64,000 bases of DNA from Xanthostigma xanthostigma (lineage: Eukaryota; Arthropoda; Insecta; Raphidioptera; Raphidiidae). The notes under the pieces were generated by a model. The model saw only the letters and a list, made by a program, of their open reading frames with translations. It searched no databases and was not told where the DNA came from. The stretch's first letter is position 1. The number at the start of each line of letters is the position of its first letter. The DNA lies in assembly GCA_963575645.1 (NCBI GenBank), contig OY754468.1, positions 25,754,465 to 25,818,464 of the forward strand. The letters run 5' to 3'. Positions 20,046 through 31,504 of the stretch are shown here, piece by piece. The translations under genes were made by a program, and so were the position numbers.

Positions 20046-20645
20046 GATAATACTAAGTGTAAATAAAACCGGAAGTAGAATATTAATCTGGGAAGAGGAG
20101 AGATCATTATCATACCTAAAATTGAGCCAACATATATATGAGAAAACAGTTTTTTTTCAGTATTTACATGATGAACTAATGCATTACCAAGATCAAAACT
20201 ACAAAATTCCTCTATCAATTTATTTGTGGTTATTTGTGCGGTAAATTAATGTTCATGTAACCTTTTAAAATAATTTGTTGTAACCTATAAGTTATTCATG
20301 ATTTGTTTTAAAATATTGATAGTTTATGCTTGGTATTGCAAAAAGCAGTAAAAAATGTGTTTGCATTTTGATTATTTGTTTTTCCTGAAACTTTATTTTA
20401 ATAATAATAATAAATAAATAAATAATAAATTTTCTATTTTCGAACCAAAACTTCTCAATGACATTATTCAATCAAAATGTTTTTCAGAAATTCTGTATAA
20501 TATCTCAAACCCACAAGGTAATAATTCATCTAAATTAGTTAAAAATTTGTTTTCAGTATTCAATACAGCTGTAATCGTTTTCGCGTTTATTAAGTAATGT
20601 ATTTGTAATAATTGTGTTACTTTTATATATAATTATGTAGTAACC
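20046..20645. other. AT-rich spacer with (TAA)n
   Basis: Contains a TAATAATAATAAATAAATAAATAATAAA tract at about 20,400-20,430. No gene recognised. Confidence 0.5.
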
Positions 20646-20776
20646 TACATTATGTATTTTTAGCGGGTTAAGTTGAAAAACAGCGTTTTCGCTGAACTTC
20701 GCCCATTGTATCGATTGTAACATTGGTGCAATAAAAGCATTTATTATTATTTTTATTATTATTATTATTTTATTTT
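20646..20776 (+). repeat. Short LINE-like 3' end with (ATT)n tail
   Basis: GGGTTAAGTTGAAAAACAGC, 'CCCATTGTATCGATTGTAACA' and 'GCAATAAAAGC' are followed by ATTTATT(ATT)n at 20,735-20,776. The polyadenylation-like signal with a microsatellite tail suggests a 5'-truncated non-LTR copy. Low certainty. Confidence 0.4.
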
Positions 20777-20870
20777 TGCCGTAATCCCCGCAGGTAACAA
20801 AAAAAACGAAATTGAAAATTGCCAGATTTTTCATAACAGAATTTGAGTATGAGGATTGGTCGTAATGATG

Positions 20871-20936
20871 ATATTAATTAAATTCAAATCTTTGATTAAC
20901 GTCTGATTAGAACTCTTCAATAAATATTAATTAAAT
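20871..20936 (-). mobile_element. 40-bp retroposed tail with 13-bp target duplication
   Basis: Insertion 20,884-20,923 (TCAAATCTTTGATTAACG...CTTCAATAA) lies between two perfect copies of ATATTAATTAAAT (20,871-20,883 and 20,924-20,936). Same terminal sequence as 6,205 but opposite orientation. Confidence 0.75.
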
Positions 20937-21584
20937 GTTGAGAAATGAAATCTCAATATTGTATTTGTTAAAATAATTTTTAGCAATAAATAGGGTACTT
21001 GTTTTATCTAAAATATACACATTAAAATATATTTTTCTAAAAATTATCTTATAAATTTGAGTCCGAAAAATATGATACCTGAAAATGGAATTCAATGATA
21101 AAATCGTCATAGACGTTATTTTATCACGAATTCGCAATAAACAGTTTTGCTTTTCGGCCGCATAAATACATTTACGTTTCTCTATTCATGTAGCATTGCG
21201 GCTGTGATTTGATGTTATAAATTAGAACTGACGCCTGTCCAACGCATTGCATCTATTCAGTACAATATACAGGCTTATTTTTATAATTACCCACCCGTTA
21301 ATTGTTCGCTACCCGTTAAGGTCTCTTTACAATGTAAAGATTGGAATGTTTTACGATTCGTAGAAAACCCCTTCTTAAATTATTATTATTATTATTATTA
21401 TTATTATTTAAACACAAAACAACGTAATATGAACGCGTTTTTCTCGACACACGTTTCGATAACCATGTTAGCATAGATGAATAATACTGTTTTCGTCGTC
21501 TCCTGGTCGAGAATAAAAATGTCCGTGTTATGGTGTTCTGTGGTTAGTTTTATTTAGTACTTATCTAACTATATTCTATGTAGT
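20937..21584. other. Unassigned sequence with (ATT)n
   Basis: (ATT)n at about 21,379-21,409. Otherwise nothing recognised; the minus-strand frame 20,931-21,137 is low-complexity. Confidence 0.45.
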
Positions 21585-22183
21585 GTCTTCAGTAGTAGTG
21601 GATCGTTGATGCTTTTATTGTCAAAGAAACGAAATCGTTAACTTTGCCACGTCAACTAGTTAAAAAACCAGTTGATTTCATAAGGAAAGCTTGGCGATAC
21701 TGTTATGAAAAAAGAGTTTGTATTTCGTTGGTTTTAAATAAGGAACCCAGCTGGTTGCTAGTTATTTGTTTGTATAGATCATAAATATTTCTCCTTCGTG
21801 CATTCGGCATCTGTCCGCATTAAACCAGATAAACAAATCTTTGATTAACGTCTGATTGCTTCTAAATAAATAAAATTATTGACTAATTTTTCAGATAATA
21901 TATTGTTATTTTTGTAATATATTGCCGAAAAATTGGCCGATAATTTTATTTTTTAAACCAGATAAAGTGGGTTAATAACTTATTCCTTGGCGTTTCGTGT
22001 ATGGTGTCAGTTTTCTTTTCGTTCGTGCAAGGCATAGAGAATAGATTTGTTGGTTGAAAGAGTTTTTTTGCGTTTTGTTAATGTTAGATGAAGTGGTTGA
22101 ATCGTCAAATAGCTTTTTCTAAAAATAGAAACAGTTTATTCTTTGACGAACTCGTTGAATCAACATCCACCGCTAGTCTTCTT
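21585..22183. mobile_element. hAT-type non-autonomous element, copy 2
   Basis: Element 21,593-22,175. Left end TAGTAGTGGATCGTTGATG; right end reversed TAGCGGTGGATGTTGATTC. Flanks GTCTTCAG and GTCTTCTT match at 6 of 8 positions, an 8-bp duplication typical of hAT. It is related to 13,257-13,885. It carries a later insertion at 21,834-21,952. Confidence 0.75.
21820..21966 (-). mobile_element. 119-bp retroposon insertion with 14-bp target duplication
   Basis: Insertion 21,834-21,952 lies between perfect copies of TTAAACCAGATAAA (21,820-21,833 and 21,953-21,966). One end is the family's fixed terminus CAAATCTTTGATTAACGTCTGATT; the other is an inverted copy of its internal 'AAAATTATTGACTAATTTTTC' segment, so the insertion folds back on itself. 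It is nested in the hAT-type element, which must be older. Confidence 0.8.
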
Positions 22184-22535
22184 CATATCAAAGGTTCCAT
22201 TCCTCTTCAAGAGATTCAATGAAGGTATTCTTTATTGTCAATCGCTCGGAATACGTTCCTGAGCAACCTTAATTTTAAATTGTGAAAAATAACTCTAATA
22301 ATTTAGAGTAATGATGATCCTGTTTAAATGTTGTAAGATTAAAGGATGAATCCTGGTGGCATAGGATCGATGAACTAAGCAAATACTGAAGGTTTATAAC
22401 TTTATTTATTGAATTTTATTGTCTGACGTTTGGCAAACTTTATGCCATCTTCGGAGAATAATTTTAAAAATTCGGCGAAACCTAAGCAATTCAAGATTAC
22501 TAAAATCATACGACCTTTTTTTTAATTAACAGGAG
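22184..22535. other. Unassigned; one decayed hammerhead-like motif
   Basis: On the minus strand at about 22,467-22,430, CCGAAGATGGCA...TGCCAAACGTC has the CTGAAGA-stem-GAAACG layout with two core changes. No gene seen. Confidence 0.35.
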
Positions 22536-23213
22536 TTGGCTTGTCACCGGGAACACTGCAGCCTCTTGGGCTTATATATCACTCGATCCGGTGTCCTCGT
22601 TCCTTGCACTAGCTTGTGCAGTCCATGGACTGGGTGATTGCTGTAGTCTTCTGGACTCATTCTACATTGTCCATAAATGATCTGTCTTCTACGATCCAAA
22701 GCCTCGCATTCACACAGAATATGATACGCTGTTTCCATCTCCTTATTGCACTGTCTGCACTTTAAGTCCCCGTTAAATTCATTGGAGGTGTCTTTTCAGA
22801 GCACAATGTCTTGTCAGGAGACCTACCACGAGACGAAGATTGTTCCTACTGAGTTAGTAGTAGTTCTTCATTCATCTTTCGGGATGGCTCTTTAATAAAA
22901 GCCTTGCCATGTTGCTGCCCGGAAATTTTATTCCAGTATGTCTTTTTTATCCATTCCCTTATTTGACCCCGTACTGTGCTTTTGGACACTCCCAGGGCAT
23001 GTTCTGGGCCAATGTATGGAGCTCATCAGCTTCTTCGTTGCCATCGATTCCAGAGTGTCCCGGCACCCACAGTGAAGTTACTTTGTTGTGTTCTGCCAAA
23101 ACTCGAAGTTCTCTTCTGCATCCCCAAACCAGCTTTGATGTCACTTTTAAGTTAGCAAAGGCCTTCAGCGATGCCTGACTGTCTGCAGCAATGTACGACC
23201 TTTGTAAGCGGTG
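22536..23213 (-). pseudogene. LINE ORF2 fragment: RNase H and C-terminus
   Basis: Minus strand. 23,205-22,959 reads AADSQASLKAFANLK, then VTSLWVPGHSGIDGNEEADE, the RNase H signature (catalytic D of ADSQ, conserved H and D near the end). After frameshifts, 22,738-22,544 reads METAYHILCECEALDRRR, the Cys/His tail typical of I/R1/Jockey-like LINEs carrying RNase H. RT and endonuclease are missing and stops interrupt the middle, so it is a 5'-truncated, decayed copy from a different lineage than the LINE at 6.7-11 kb. GC content is higher than its surroundings. Confidence 0.85.
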
Positions 23214-24415
23214 TTCCCAAACTATAACACACGAAGAATTCGGGATACTGCACGGCAGAAAAATAGCTTTTATTTAAACGTATCTATAAATAATCGTTTT
23301 TGGGGAGTATGTATAATTTTCAAGAACCGGGTACCTGTTTCCCAACGGGTACTGTCATCATTACCACCTTCAATGGAGTGTTATGATGTTACACCTATTA
23401 TGACACTCGACCGAGTGCCTGTACATTCTGATTGCAGTGTTGCCAAATTGGGGACAAAATCACTAGATATGAGGGTTATTGGTACTGGTTATCAACTATA
23501 TTGATGTTGATATATTATCGACTCTATCACTAATTTCTTCGCAATGTACATGTTCATTGTTTCGCATGGGCTCGCTAAACTTGAGCCAAGGTCGTTAAGG
23601 TCCATGCGGCCCCGTAGCCTCTGCGACAAAATAATTATTATAACTTTAATGTGATTTATTTTTGTTGATAATCCGAACTTCTGTAAAATGGGCTTAAGAC
23701 GAACCTGGCAATGTTCTGAAAATACATTTCAATTTTGCACGTTGAATTATATTGTAAGCACTATTGAGTTCTTACTTTAAAAGAATAAAACGCTTTGGTT
23801 GAATTAATAACAATTCGTAAAATGATGTTTTCTCTTTAGAAGTAATTAATCTATTAAATTTTTTCCAAAAATAACAACATTCATTTTTCCAGCGTAGCTA
23901 AGGAAAACTAATTTTGACAATTTTAAAAAAGAGAAAGAGAGTTAATGGAACAATGCTTGCTACATTATTTTGAAAATGAGCGGACCTAAGAGGTTTCATT
24001 TGTAACGCGCGAAAGTCTTACACATGTTTTTTTTTGCAAACGAGCATATCTGGGAGTTTTTTAAGGCATTTGGCAACACTGCACGTGTAGAGTGTAGGTT
24101 GGTGCATCCATTCTATAATTTACATACATTAATGTGTGTATTGTGTATGGTATTGTGCGGTTGTATGGACAGATATATGGTGCAGATATGGTCTATGGTC
24201 CGGGTTCAACAGCTACACGCGTTCATATCGCCCAGTTATTTTCTACTAGGGTTGTAACTAATATTCGCATTCACAATATGCGAAAGATTCGTAACTTTTC
24301 AACATTCCCATTCTGTTTCGCAACTTTCATTGCGAATATTTTTAGCGAATGATTTTCGTCCCAGGTTTATACATGTTACGGTCGTGTGGCGTTATTTGTT
24401 GGGAATCATAATATA
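23214..24415. other. No recognisable gene
   Basis: 97-codon frame 23,211-23,504 and two overlapping frames at 24,024-24,352 show no motif. 24,257-24,350 holds repeated TTGCGAAT/ATTCGCA words (about four) in inverted relation, possibly one end of a small hAT-like element. Partner end not found. Confidence 0.4.
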
Positions 24416-24419
24416 TTAT

Positions 24420-24496
24420 ACTGGTTGAAAGTGCATGAGCTCTACTATGCAATACCTATGCATGTATAGTAGAGCTCATGTACTTTCAACCAGTCA
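24420..24496. repeat. Short perfect-armed hairpin
   Basis: ACTGGTTGAAAGTGCATGAG... pairs with ...CTCATGTACTTTCAACCAGT over about 33 bp with one or two mismatches; loop ATACCTA. The size would suit a microRNA-like precursor or a minimal MITE. A small MITE is more likely here. Confidence 0.6.
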
Positions 24497-25159
24497 GATC
24501 TAAACGTTTCCTAAATTTTCAATATCTTCATCCTCAATTGGTAGCAATCAAAAAGAAACTTTAGAGACTGGAAACTAGACGTTGACACTTTGATTCGAGA
24601 TTTTTGCAATTTTTTAAAATAATACTCAGCTAGTGATATCGCCAAGTGGTCGAAATTCGACCGTAATTCATTACATTTTTAAGTGTGAACGTTATTGTTA
24701 TATGGATTTCTCCTGAATCGATTTTACTTGTGTTAATTCGTATACATCGTAGTAAAACATATATTGTGCACTTCTCATTAAAACGAATGTATATTTCATC
24801 ACGATGTGTACGCATTGATCAGTACCACAAAATTTTTCTTCCCGTATTTATATATGATTTTGTGAAAATAATTTGAAAAATTAATTATTTGCATTTGCAG
24901 TAGGTATAACCTTTTTTCCCCGTTTTAGGATTCGTTTTAAGTACAGTTGTTATAACCCTATACTTACATCAGAACCTGTATGGAGAATGGAAAATTATTC
25001 CGAGTTATCTAGATTCTAGACTGTAGCGTAAAAGGGCTTTTAAAATAGCACGACATAAGGTGACATAAATACTATATCAGAGCAATAATAATCATATCGG
25101 AATATCTTAGTAAGAAGTAATTATACAGGATGTTCCAGACATAATAACTAGGCGCGTAA
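24497..25159. other. Unassigned sequence
   Basis: Two overlapping opposite-strand frames at 24,630-24,876 mirror each other and are not genes. Nothing else recognised. Confidence 0.4.
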
Positions 25160-25606
25160 CTTGATAATTTTTTGAGATAACCTATTGTATTTGTAAATGG
25201 GATGAAATTCTCTACACGATAGCTGTAAATTATTCACAATATCCCTTGTACGTCCGAGAGGCAACGAGGCAGCATTCAGCATTTGTTTCCTAAGTTGAAT
25301 CGTAGGTATATGTATTTTTTAGCTGTTCTGATAAGGATTTTTATCCTCCTTTCATCCTACCTGTGTTACAGCATAAAATTTTCGAGATATACGCAATTTT
25401 TACTCTGCCTACTTGATTATTGTTCTATGCATATTGTATTGTATGTAAAGTTTCATTGCGTCTGTCTTTATTTACATGGTGCTACTTAAGAAAAAAACAG
25501 TTGAATGTTGTCTGTCAGTTCTCAGATATTATATTGTCGATAATTTACTTGTACAGCATTTCATCCCATTTACAAATATATAAGGTTTTTTAAAAAAATA
25601 ATCGAA
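25160..25606. mobile_element. Small inverted-repeat element
   Basis: Left arm 25,160-25,243 and right arm 25,535-25,606 are diverged reverse complements sharing ATTTGTAAATGGGATGAAAT and its complement. No target duplication could be fixed. The frame at 25,283-25,489 is in the loop and unrecognised. Confidence 0.6.
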
Positions 25607-26006
25607 ATACAGGCCTGAAGAGTCACTCTGTAGTACGTATATGGAAGTTTAAAGAGGTGTACTATAGGTTTCTTTGGAATTAATTTCTATCGGAATGAAT
25701 ATGTCTCTCACTACAAGACTGCTTTAGCAAAGCGTTCAAATTGGCAAGAGCTAACAGAAATCTCTTTGAATCATCCATAATTGTTACTAACTATTGAAAC
25801 TAGTGTAAACTCAACGAGTCATGCATTTATTAAAGGGAGGGAGGAACATATGAATGTTTAGCCATCCTTGAAATAGCTATATTACACAGTGGAAAACGGC
25901 GCTCTGTGCTCCCTGCATGTTTGTGAGCAATAATTATCATTATCATTATGTTTTGGCTTCTACAGATACTCAGATGCACACCTACAGACTGTTCACTTGA
26001 AAATAA
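25607..26006. other. Unassigned sequence
   Basis: No gene or repeat recognised. Confidence 0.4.
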
Positions 26007-26670
26007 GGTATTTTACACCATGTAAGAAAAAATCTAATAATATATATTTTTGATAGACTTTGTAAAAAGCAAACGAGAAATGTTGATTTCTGTTCATAAT
26101 AATGCGATATAAATTTTATGCTTCAATTTTGAGAATTGCATTTTTTAATCTGTTCTTAAAAGTCTAAAATGCTGTTCGCCATGTTGGATTCCGGCGTGAC
26201 GTCACTTCGGCTATAAACTAGCTATGTTTTTGATGTGCTGTGTGTTATTTTGAAGTTATTTCAAGTAATTATCTTTTTTATAGGCTTCTATCCTGTATTT
26301 TATTTATTTATTCGCACTATGACAGACGGTTTCGTAAAAGCAGAAAATACTAATCTACCAAGGATAAATTATACGTTTAATAAATAAATAAAGTTTTACT
26401 GACTTGTATGCACTTACACCGGTAATGTAAATAATCAGATCAATCTCAAATATTTTTAATTGCACAGTGTTACTATCGTTATTGTGCACTATCGTTATTA
26501 TTTACGATCATAGTGACCTCACGAGTCATTTTCGTGCGAAAATTCATAATGATAAATTAAAATTCTTTTTATGGCGCTATTCAGTTATAAAACACTATTA
26601 TAAAAATTTTAGTGCTTCTTTATCACTTTAAGATCCATTTTAAAAACTTAAAAAAAACCATGTAATAGCC
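26007..26670 (+). mobile_element. Non-autonomous DNA element with micro-ORF, copy 2
   Basis: Full-length partner of 1,178-1,833 in the same orientation, about 85% similar by eye. Micro-ORF 26,319-26,387 reads MTDGFVKAENTNLPRI... and ends at the same TAATAAATAAATAAAG context. The 'CGCCATGTTGGATTCCGGCG' and 'TGACGTCACTTCGGC' blocks just upstream are perfectly kept and look promoter-like (CRE half-sites TGACGTCA). Confidence 0.6.
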
Positions 26671-27760
26671 TATTGGACGGGTGAGGTTTTACATCACGTA
26701 TAAGTATACCCTGTCACGTGGTGCCATAGCACCGCGACAATTTTTTAATATTAACATAAAATTATTATAAAAAAATATAAATAAGGAAATCTTAAGTCAC
26801 TAAATTCGCGGGTATTTGCATGCGCGGTACGATTTGGATCGCGAGGCTTGGACTTATAAACATAAGTGTGTCTATCGTGTGATCCAGTCGGCTGACTCTA
26901 AAAACGCGGTATCTGTGATTTCAAAAGTGAAAAGTGACAAACAATAGTTGTTAGGCTTGAAATAATTAAAATCAATATTTATTAGTTACGGAAAAATAAC
27001 AAACATTAAGTTGTTTTCCGGGATTCGAGGTGGTCGCACGAAAAGGACGCTCATGGAATAAACCACAGAATCATCTTCAAGCTACTTCTCCAAGCAAAAT
27101 TTTAGACCTCATTGTACTACAATGAAGTGCTTCTCTACCCGTAATCATCCACGAATTATGTAAAGTATGAATAGAATAAGTAATGTTCATGTGTAAGTAA
27201 AGTACTCTTCAAAAAGGTATGAAGCTCACGCCTAGTTTTTTTTTTCTCTTTCACGTATTTTTTTTTTTAATTTAAGCAATCTTATTAAATGTACTTCCCT
27301 AGATAATTAAGTGATCACCTTGTCAGGGTTCTACCCCCAGCTCCTAATTGTTAGTCATGATCAAACCATATTGTTAATCCTAAGAATGTTATTGCTCAAA
27401 CCATATTGTTAATCGTAAGAATGTATTTTGTAAATCAAACTTCCTTGTACCTTATCACCGTCACGTTTTGAAGTGATTATTAAATATAATTGTTATCGAT
27501 CAACTGCATATTCTTTTCTTAGTTACAATACTGCACAAGTTTCTCAGAATGGTCGAGGAAGTGGTGCTGTACCCTCTCTGATCACTATGGGCCCAAAATA
27601 ACACCGGTACCGCCCAAACAATCCACCTTTTTGAGAAATCTGTCCGTCTTTTCCTTTTTATTTTATTCACAGGTGGGAATGGACCTACGTTACCCGAAAA
27701 CCTTCCACTGCCGCGCTACAACCCTTAAAGTCCGTAGAGCGCATTGTGCATTGATATGTT
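26671..27760 (+). other. Possible decayed LTR retrotransposon leader
   Basis: TGTCACGTGGTGCC at 26,711 starts a stretch ending near ACTGCACA at 27,537, followed by 'ATGGTCGAGGAAGTGGTGC' and a GGGCCCAAAATAACACC segment that resembles 5' leader sequence of insect LTR elements. A 29-bp direct repeat (TCAAACCATATTGTTAATC...) lies at 27,361 and 27,396. A pyrimidine-rich acceptor TTTTATTTTATTCACAG ends at 27,672, before an open stretch. No gag/pol and no second LTR were seen, so this is only a suggestion. Confidence 0.25.
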
Positions 27761-28090
27761 CTTTGATTATACATTTTATTTATTTTTCATTGTTTAAGAG
27801 TACATATTCTTTTTTTTTTTTAAATATAAATTTTTGGCTTTTACACCTCTGTGTATTCAGCCACTAACTAAAATAAAATACATATTCTTAAAGTGTTAAT
27901 ATTATTGTGAAAAGATTCTGGTGTTTCCAACAGTCGTTGATAAGAAAATTAATGATTGATGATGTCATAGCTAATAACAAACCACTATCGAAACGAAATC
28001 GTCGTGTTCAAATAATTTTCGCGGAAAATTTCAGCAAACATTTAAATTACATTATGTACGTTCACTATATACAATTTTATTAACGGTTGA
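27761..28090. other. Unassigned sequence
   Basis: Low-complexity A/T sequence, no gene seen. Confidence 0.4.
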
Positions 28091-28099
28091 TGGGATTTT

Positions 28100-28740
28100 A
28101 ACTGCATAAAAAAATTCCAGTCAATTGGGCGACGGGACCATTCCTAACTTCAAAAATGTTGACATTTGATTGTAATAAAGAAAATAAAATTCCTGATATC
28201 GCGTGAGCAGACGCGGGTTGGCTAGTATTCAATATGATATTAACTATTCGTTGCCATGGTTACCTACATAGTATGTTCCATTATTCCACGTCATGTAAAA
28301 TGTAATCAAAACCTGTCTAACTAGTTTATTTCTGACAGATCCATAAAACAAAAGAGCGGATGATTTTTTTTTTTTAAATATTTCCGAAACTATAAAGTTT
28401 TTGGAAAAAAAAATTTAACAACACTTTCTTGAAAAAATAAATATAATAATAAGCCGTTATGAAAAGTATACCATTATTATATAAAAAATACCGTTTTAGC
28501 ATATATCTCTTCTGCGCATGCGCCGATTTTCCCCAAAAACAATAGGGCTCTTCATATTTGCATACCAAACATTCTCCCAAAATTTGGTTTCAATCCGCTC
28601 ATCCGTTTGACCTGTATCGTGTTCACAGACAAACAGATTAACAGACGCACAGAGTTTTTCCAAAAATATGTTTTTTGGATTCGGGGGACCTCAAAACGGA
28701 AAAATTTGTGAAAAGTGATTTTTGACCTAAACTAGTACCA
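28100..28740 (-). repeat. GCGCATGCGC-family repeat, longest copy
   Basis: Minus orientation, the most complete copy. In sense order: AGGTCAAAAATCACTTTTC, GGTCCCCCGAATCC, ACACGATACAGGTCAAACGG, CAAATTTTGGGAGAATG, TCGGCGCATGCGCAGAAGAG, GGTATACTTTTCATAACGG, CTGTCAGAAATAAACTAG, ACATGACGTGGAA, GGTAACCATGGCAACGAATAG, CCCGCGTCTGCTCACGCGATATC and GAATGGTCCCGTCGCCCAATTG. The last resembles a tRNA-like A-box region. No coding capacity. Probably a retroposon end. Confidence 0.75.
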
Positions 28741-28789
28741 TTCCCCACTTGTGGGTTGGAATGGTAAAATTATTGTATTTCAAAAATAT

Positions 28790-29160
28790 CAAAATTTCTT
28801 TAATATCTAATATCTATACATATATAGTATTTCCCGTGTCATAATTTTGGCCGTGCTAATCTCCGAAACAATTGAACAGATTTTAATGAAATTTTGTAAA
28901 TGTGTCTTCTTTGGTGCAACTTACGCTATAGGATACTTTTTTTTTAAGTATTTTGTACAAATTAAAGTGAAACAAAAGTAGAGCAATTTTACCAATCCAA
29001 TGTAATTATATCTCTGTCAGTTGCCATTTAAATTAAATCTATACGAGCAAAGTAGGCTTTGTCTTTGTAAACAATCTAAACCAATTTGCCCGAATTGTAT
29101 TAATATTAATATTTACTTATTATGAAGTGAAAATCAGTCATTTTATAGGAGGTACGTGCG
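28790..29160 (+). repeat. Dispersed repeat (CCGAAACNATTGAACNGATTTT family)
   Basis: CCGTGTCATAATTTTGGCCG, CTCCGAAACAATTGAAC, GATTTTAATGAAATTTTG and GGTGCAACTTACG match 32,940-33,060 nearly word for word, and 29,075-29,155 matches 1-105. A common lepidopteran retroposon tail. Confidence 0.65.
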
Positions 29161-29885
29161 AAAAGGAAGTGTGTATCTTGATTGTAATGCTTTTATGACT
29201 CGGGTGACTTAAAACTCGCTAATCGCTCTTTTTAATACACATACTACTAATTCACTGTTCAGAAACTACCAAATCCCTTTTAGTTCACTATTTCCAGTTC
29301 GGGCAGAGTAGATATGTTATTAGATTTGTCAGTACTGAAGCGGTAGTGCGATTCATCATCAAGACGAATTATGGACAAATTGAACAACACCAGCAAATAG
29401 CTCCAACCGAAACGATGCGTTGCAGAATAGCGAAATGGTGGCGGGAGTGCAGGGTATACCTACTGTAACGTCGCGTAAGGGTGATACATTGTGCAGTAAT
29501 GTGGCTGCCATTACGGCACCTTTATTACCGTTATAGATCAAGTGTCCGACAACAACACAACAATCATATCTTGTCATTATCATTATTATTATTGTATACG
29601 TGTATACCATCGACCTACTATCTGTCGGTTATTGTTGTGAGTGTTGTTTAACAAGTGGCGCTATCTGTTGTAGATGACATTGCATTATATGTTCTCGTAT
29701 TGCAACTACTTCAAATAAAAATGAATTATTATGGTCGGCTACATCATGAGCTTTTGTAGGTAAAAGCACTCGTATATACTCTAAAAGCGTTTACTTAGTG
29801 CAATTATACAGAGTGTATTCTCTCTAGTGGAACATAGAAATAATGCAATAATCTTAAAAACTTCTTATGGTAATCCGCGTCTTGA
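29161..29885. other. Unassigned sequence
   Basis: Minus-strand 83-codon frame at 29,359-29,610 has a (TAATAATG)-type low-complexity start. No domain and no splice context, so not called. Confidence 0.4.
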
Positions 29886-29886
29886 T

Positions 29887-30350
29887 CCCCCGACATAATA
29901 ACAAAATATCATCTTGACTAAATATTCTGCGGGCAAAATACCCCCCAACATGATAACCTCCGACGTAATGACCCTCAATTTGCGCAGTGAAAAGGGGAAA
30001 GCTTTTGGGGAGAGTTCTTTAAAAAACAATTACGGGGTCGTGTCGATGCGATGGCGTTTTTTTTTGCGAAGTGTAATAGGAAGTGGGTTTAAGCGGAGTT
30101 CTTTAAAAAATAATTACGGGTTCGTGTATACAAAGTGAGATAGTTATACAGTAATTCTATATCAGTAGCTATGACGTTTATATGTGATTTCTGATTGATT
30201 AGATTAAAAAAATGACAGTGAAAAACGAAAAGTAGTTCCATTTTCATGTTCATTTTAGTGCTTACGAAGGTGGGGGCTATTTTGTTAAGGCATATTTTGC
30301 TGATATTTTGTCAGTAGGATATTTTGTCGGGGATGACTTGTCGGGAGATG
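29887..30350. mobile_element. Inverted-repeat element with CAAAATATC iterations
   Basis: Left end CCCCCGACATAATAACAAAATATC... and right end, reversed, CCCGACAAGTCATCCCCGACAAAATATCC. Both termini iterate ACAAAATA at short intervals: left at 29,901 and 29,934, right at about 30,275, 30,290, 30,303 and 30,323 in reverse. The centre holds a direct repeat GAGTTCTTTAAAAAACAATTACGGG at 30,013 and 30,098. No transposase. Confidence 0.6.
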
Positions 30351-30660
30351 AAAACGCAGAATCCTTCTTATATGAATAAAGATGTCGCCTAGTACGTGAT
30401 CGATCTTAAGGCCGCTGCAGAAGAGGTTGGGCTGACTACCGTGCGGGTTACGAAGATGGAAATGACGTCACTGCGGGCTCGCCTGCGAGGCGATAAGATG
30501 GATTTTCAAATTAGAACCGGGGCTATTTTTCTTGCTTGTTTTGAGCAAAAAAAAATCAGGAAACAGCATCTTGTCACTTGGGCGACATGGATAAACGCCC
30601 ACAAACAAACACGGCGTCGTAGTGTGTGTTCTGTTCAGAGACAATAAACGTCCACTTTTG
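30351..30660 (+). other. GC-richer open frame, unrecognised
   Basis: 30,396-30,647 is open for 83 codons in a stretch distinctly richer in GC than its surroundings (…AAAEEVGLTTVRVTKMEM…, RARLRGDKMDF). There is no ATG at its 5' end; the first ATG is at 30,456. It ends next to CAATAAA (30,642). It could be a decayed retroelement ORF or exon. I do not recognise the protein. Confidence 0.3.
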
Positions 30661-31070
30661 TTAACATTCTATCACTGCACGCGCACCAAACCCAAACAAA
30701 CTTCAATACATGCATCGTGTGAAGCCAACACATAAAAGCCATCACAAAAACCAGCGCTTGAAAACTAGTAGTTAAATCTGGTAAGAAATCCAGCTCATGT
30801 TCAGCGGCCTTTAGAGAATTTCTTTCAGAAGTGTTATATCTATTATTCTATAATACATTAAAATTAACTTTCCAGATAGTAGAGAAATCTCGATGTTTTG
30901 TAATTAAATAAAAAAAGATTGTTAGTGCGCTTACATGGCTTATGCTGACTGAACCATAAGAGATATAGTATCTAATTATTGTACTACAGAATTGTAGGTC
31001 TTAAAAAGGCATACAGAAAAGTTCGCAATGGCATATTATATCTACCTTCTAAGAAACGTTTTTATCTTTC
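30661..31070. other. Unassigned sequence
   Basis: No gene seen. The part from about 31,071 on is the outer arm of a palindrome. Confidence 0.4.
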
Positions 31071-31504
31071 AAATTATTTGATCAAAAATAATTATGTGCG
31101 AAGATTTTTTGACCGACATGATATTAATCATTATCCAATTAAAAATGCTAGATAAAACATAGACCAAAATTGACAGTTATAGTATATCATTTTAATGAAT
31201 ATCTTAGAAAATATCAGCAACTTAAAAATTGCTGGCAACAAAATAATTATTCAATAAATAAAATTATCGACCAATTTTTCAGACAATATTGTCTGAAAAA
31301 TTGGTCGATAATTTTATTTATTGAATAATTATTTTGTTGCCAGCAATTTTTAAGTTGCTGATATTTTCTAAGATATTCATTAAAATGATATACTATAACT
31401 GTCAATTTTGGTCTATGTTTTATCTAGCATTTTTAATTGGATAATGATTAATATCATGTCGGTCAAAAAATCTTCGCACATAATTATTTTTGATCAAATA
31501 ATTT
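31071..31504. repeat. 434-bp perfect palindrome
   Basis: Centre between 31,287 and 31,288 (AGACAAT|ATTGTCT), no spacer. I compared the two 217-bp arms base by base and found no mismatch; pairing stops at 31,070/31,505. The inner about 37 bp of each arm is the AT-rich retroposon family; the outer about 180 bp (31,071-31,250) is the upstream flanking DNA, present in reverse again at 31,325-31,504. Confidence 0.9.
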
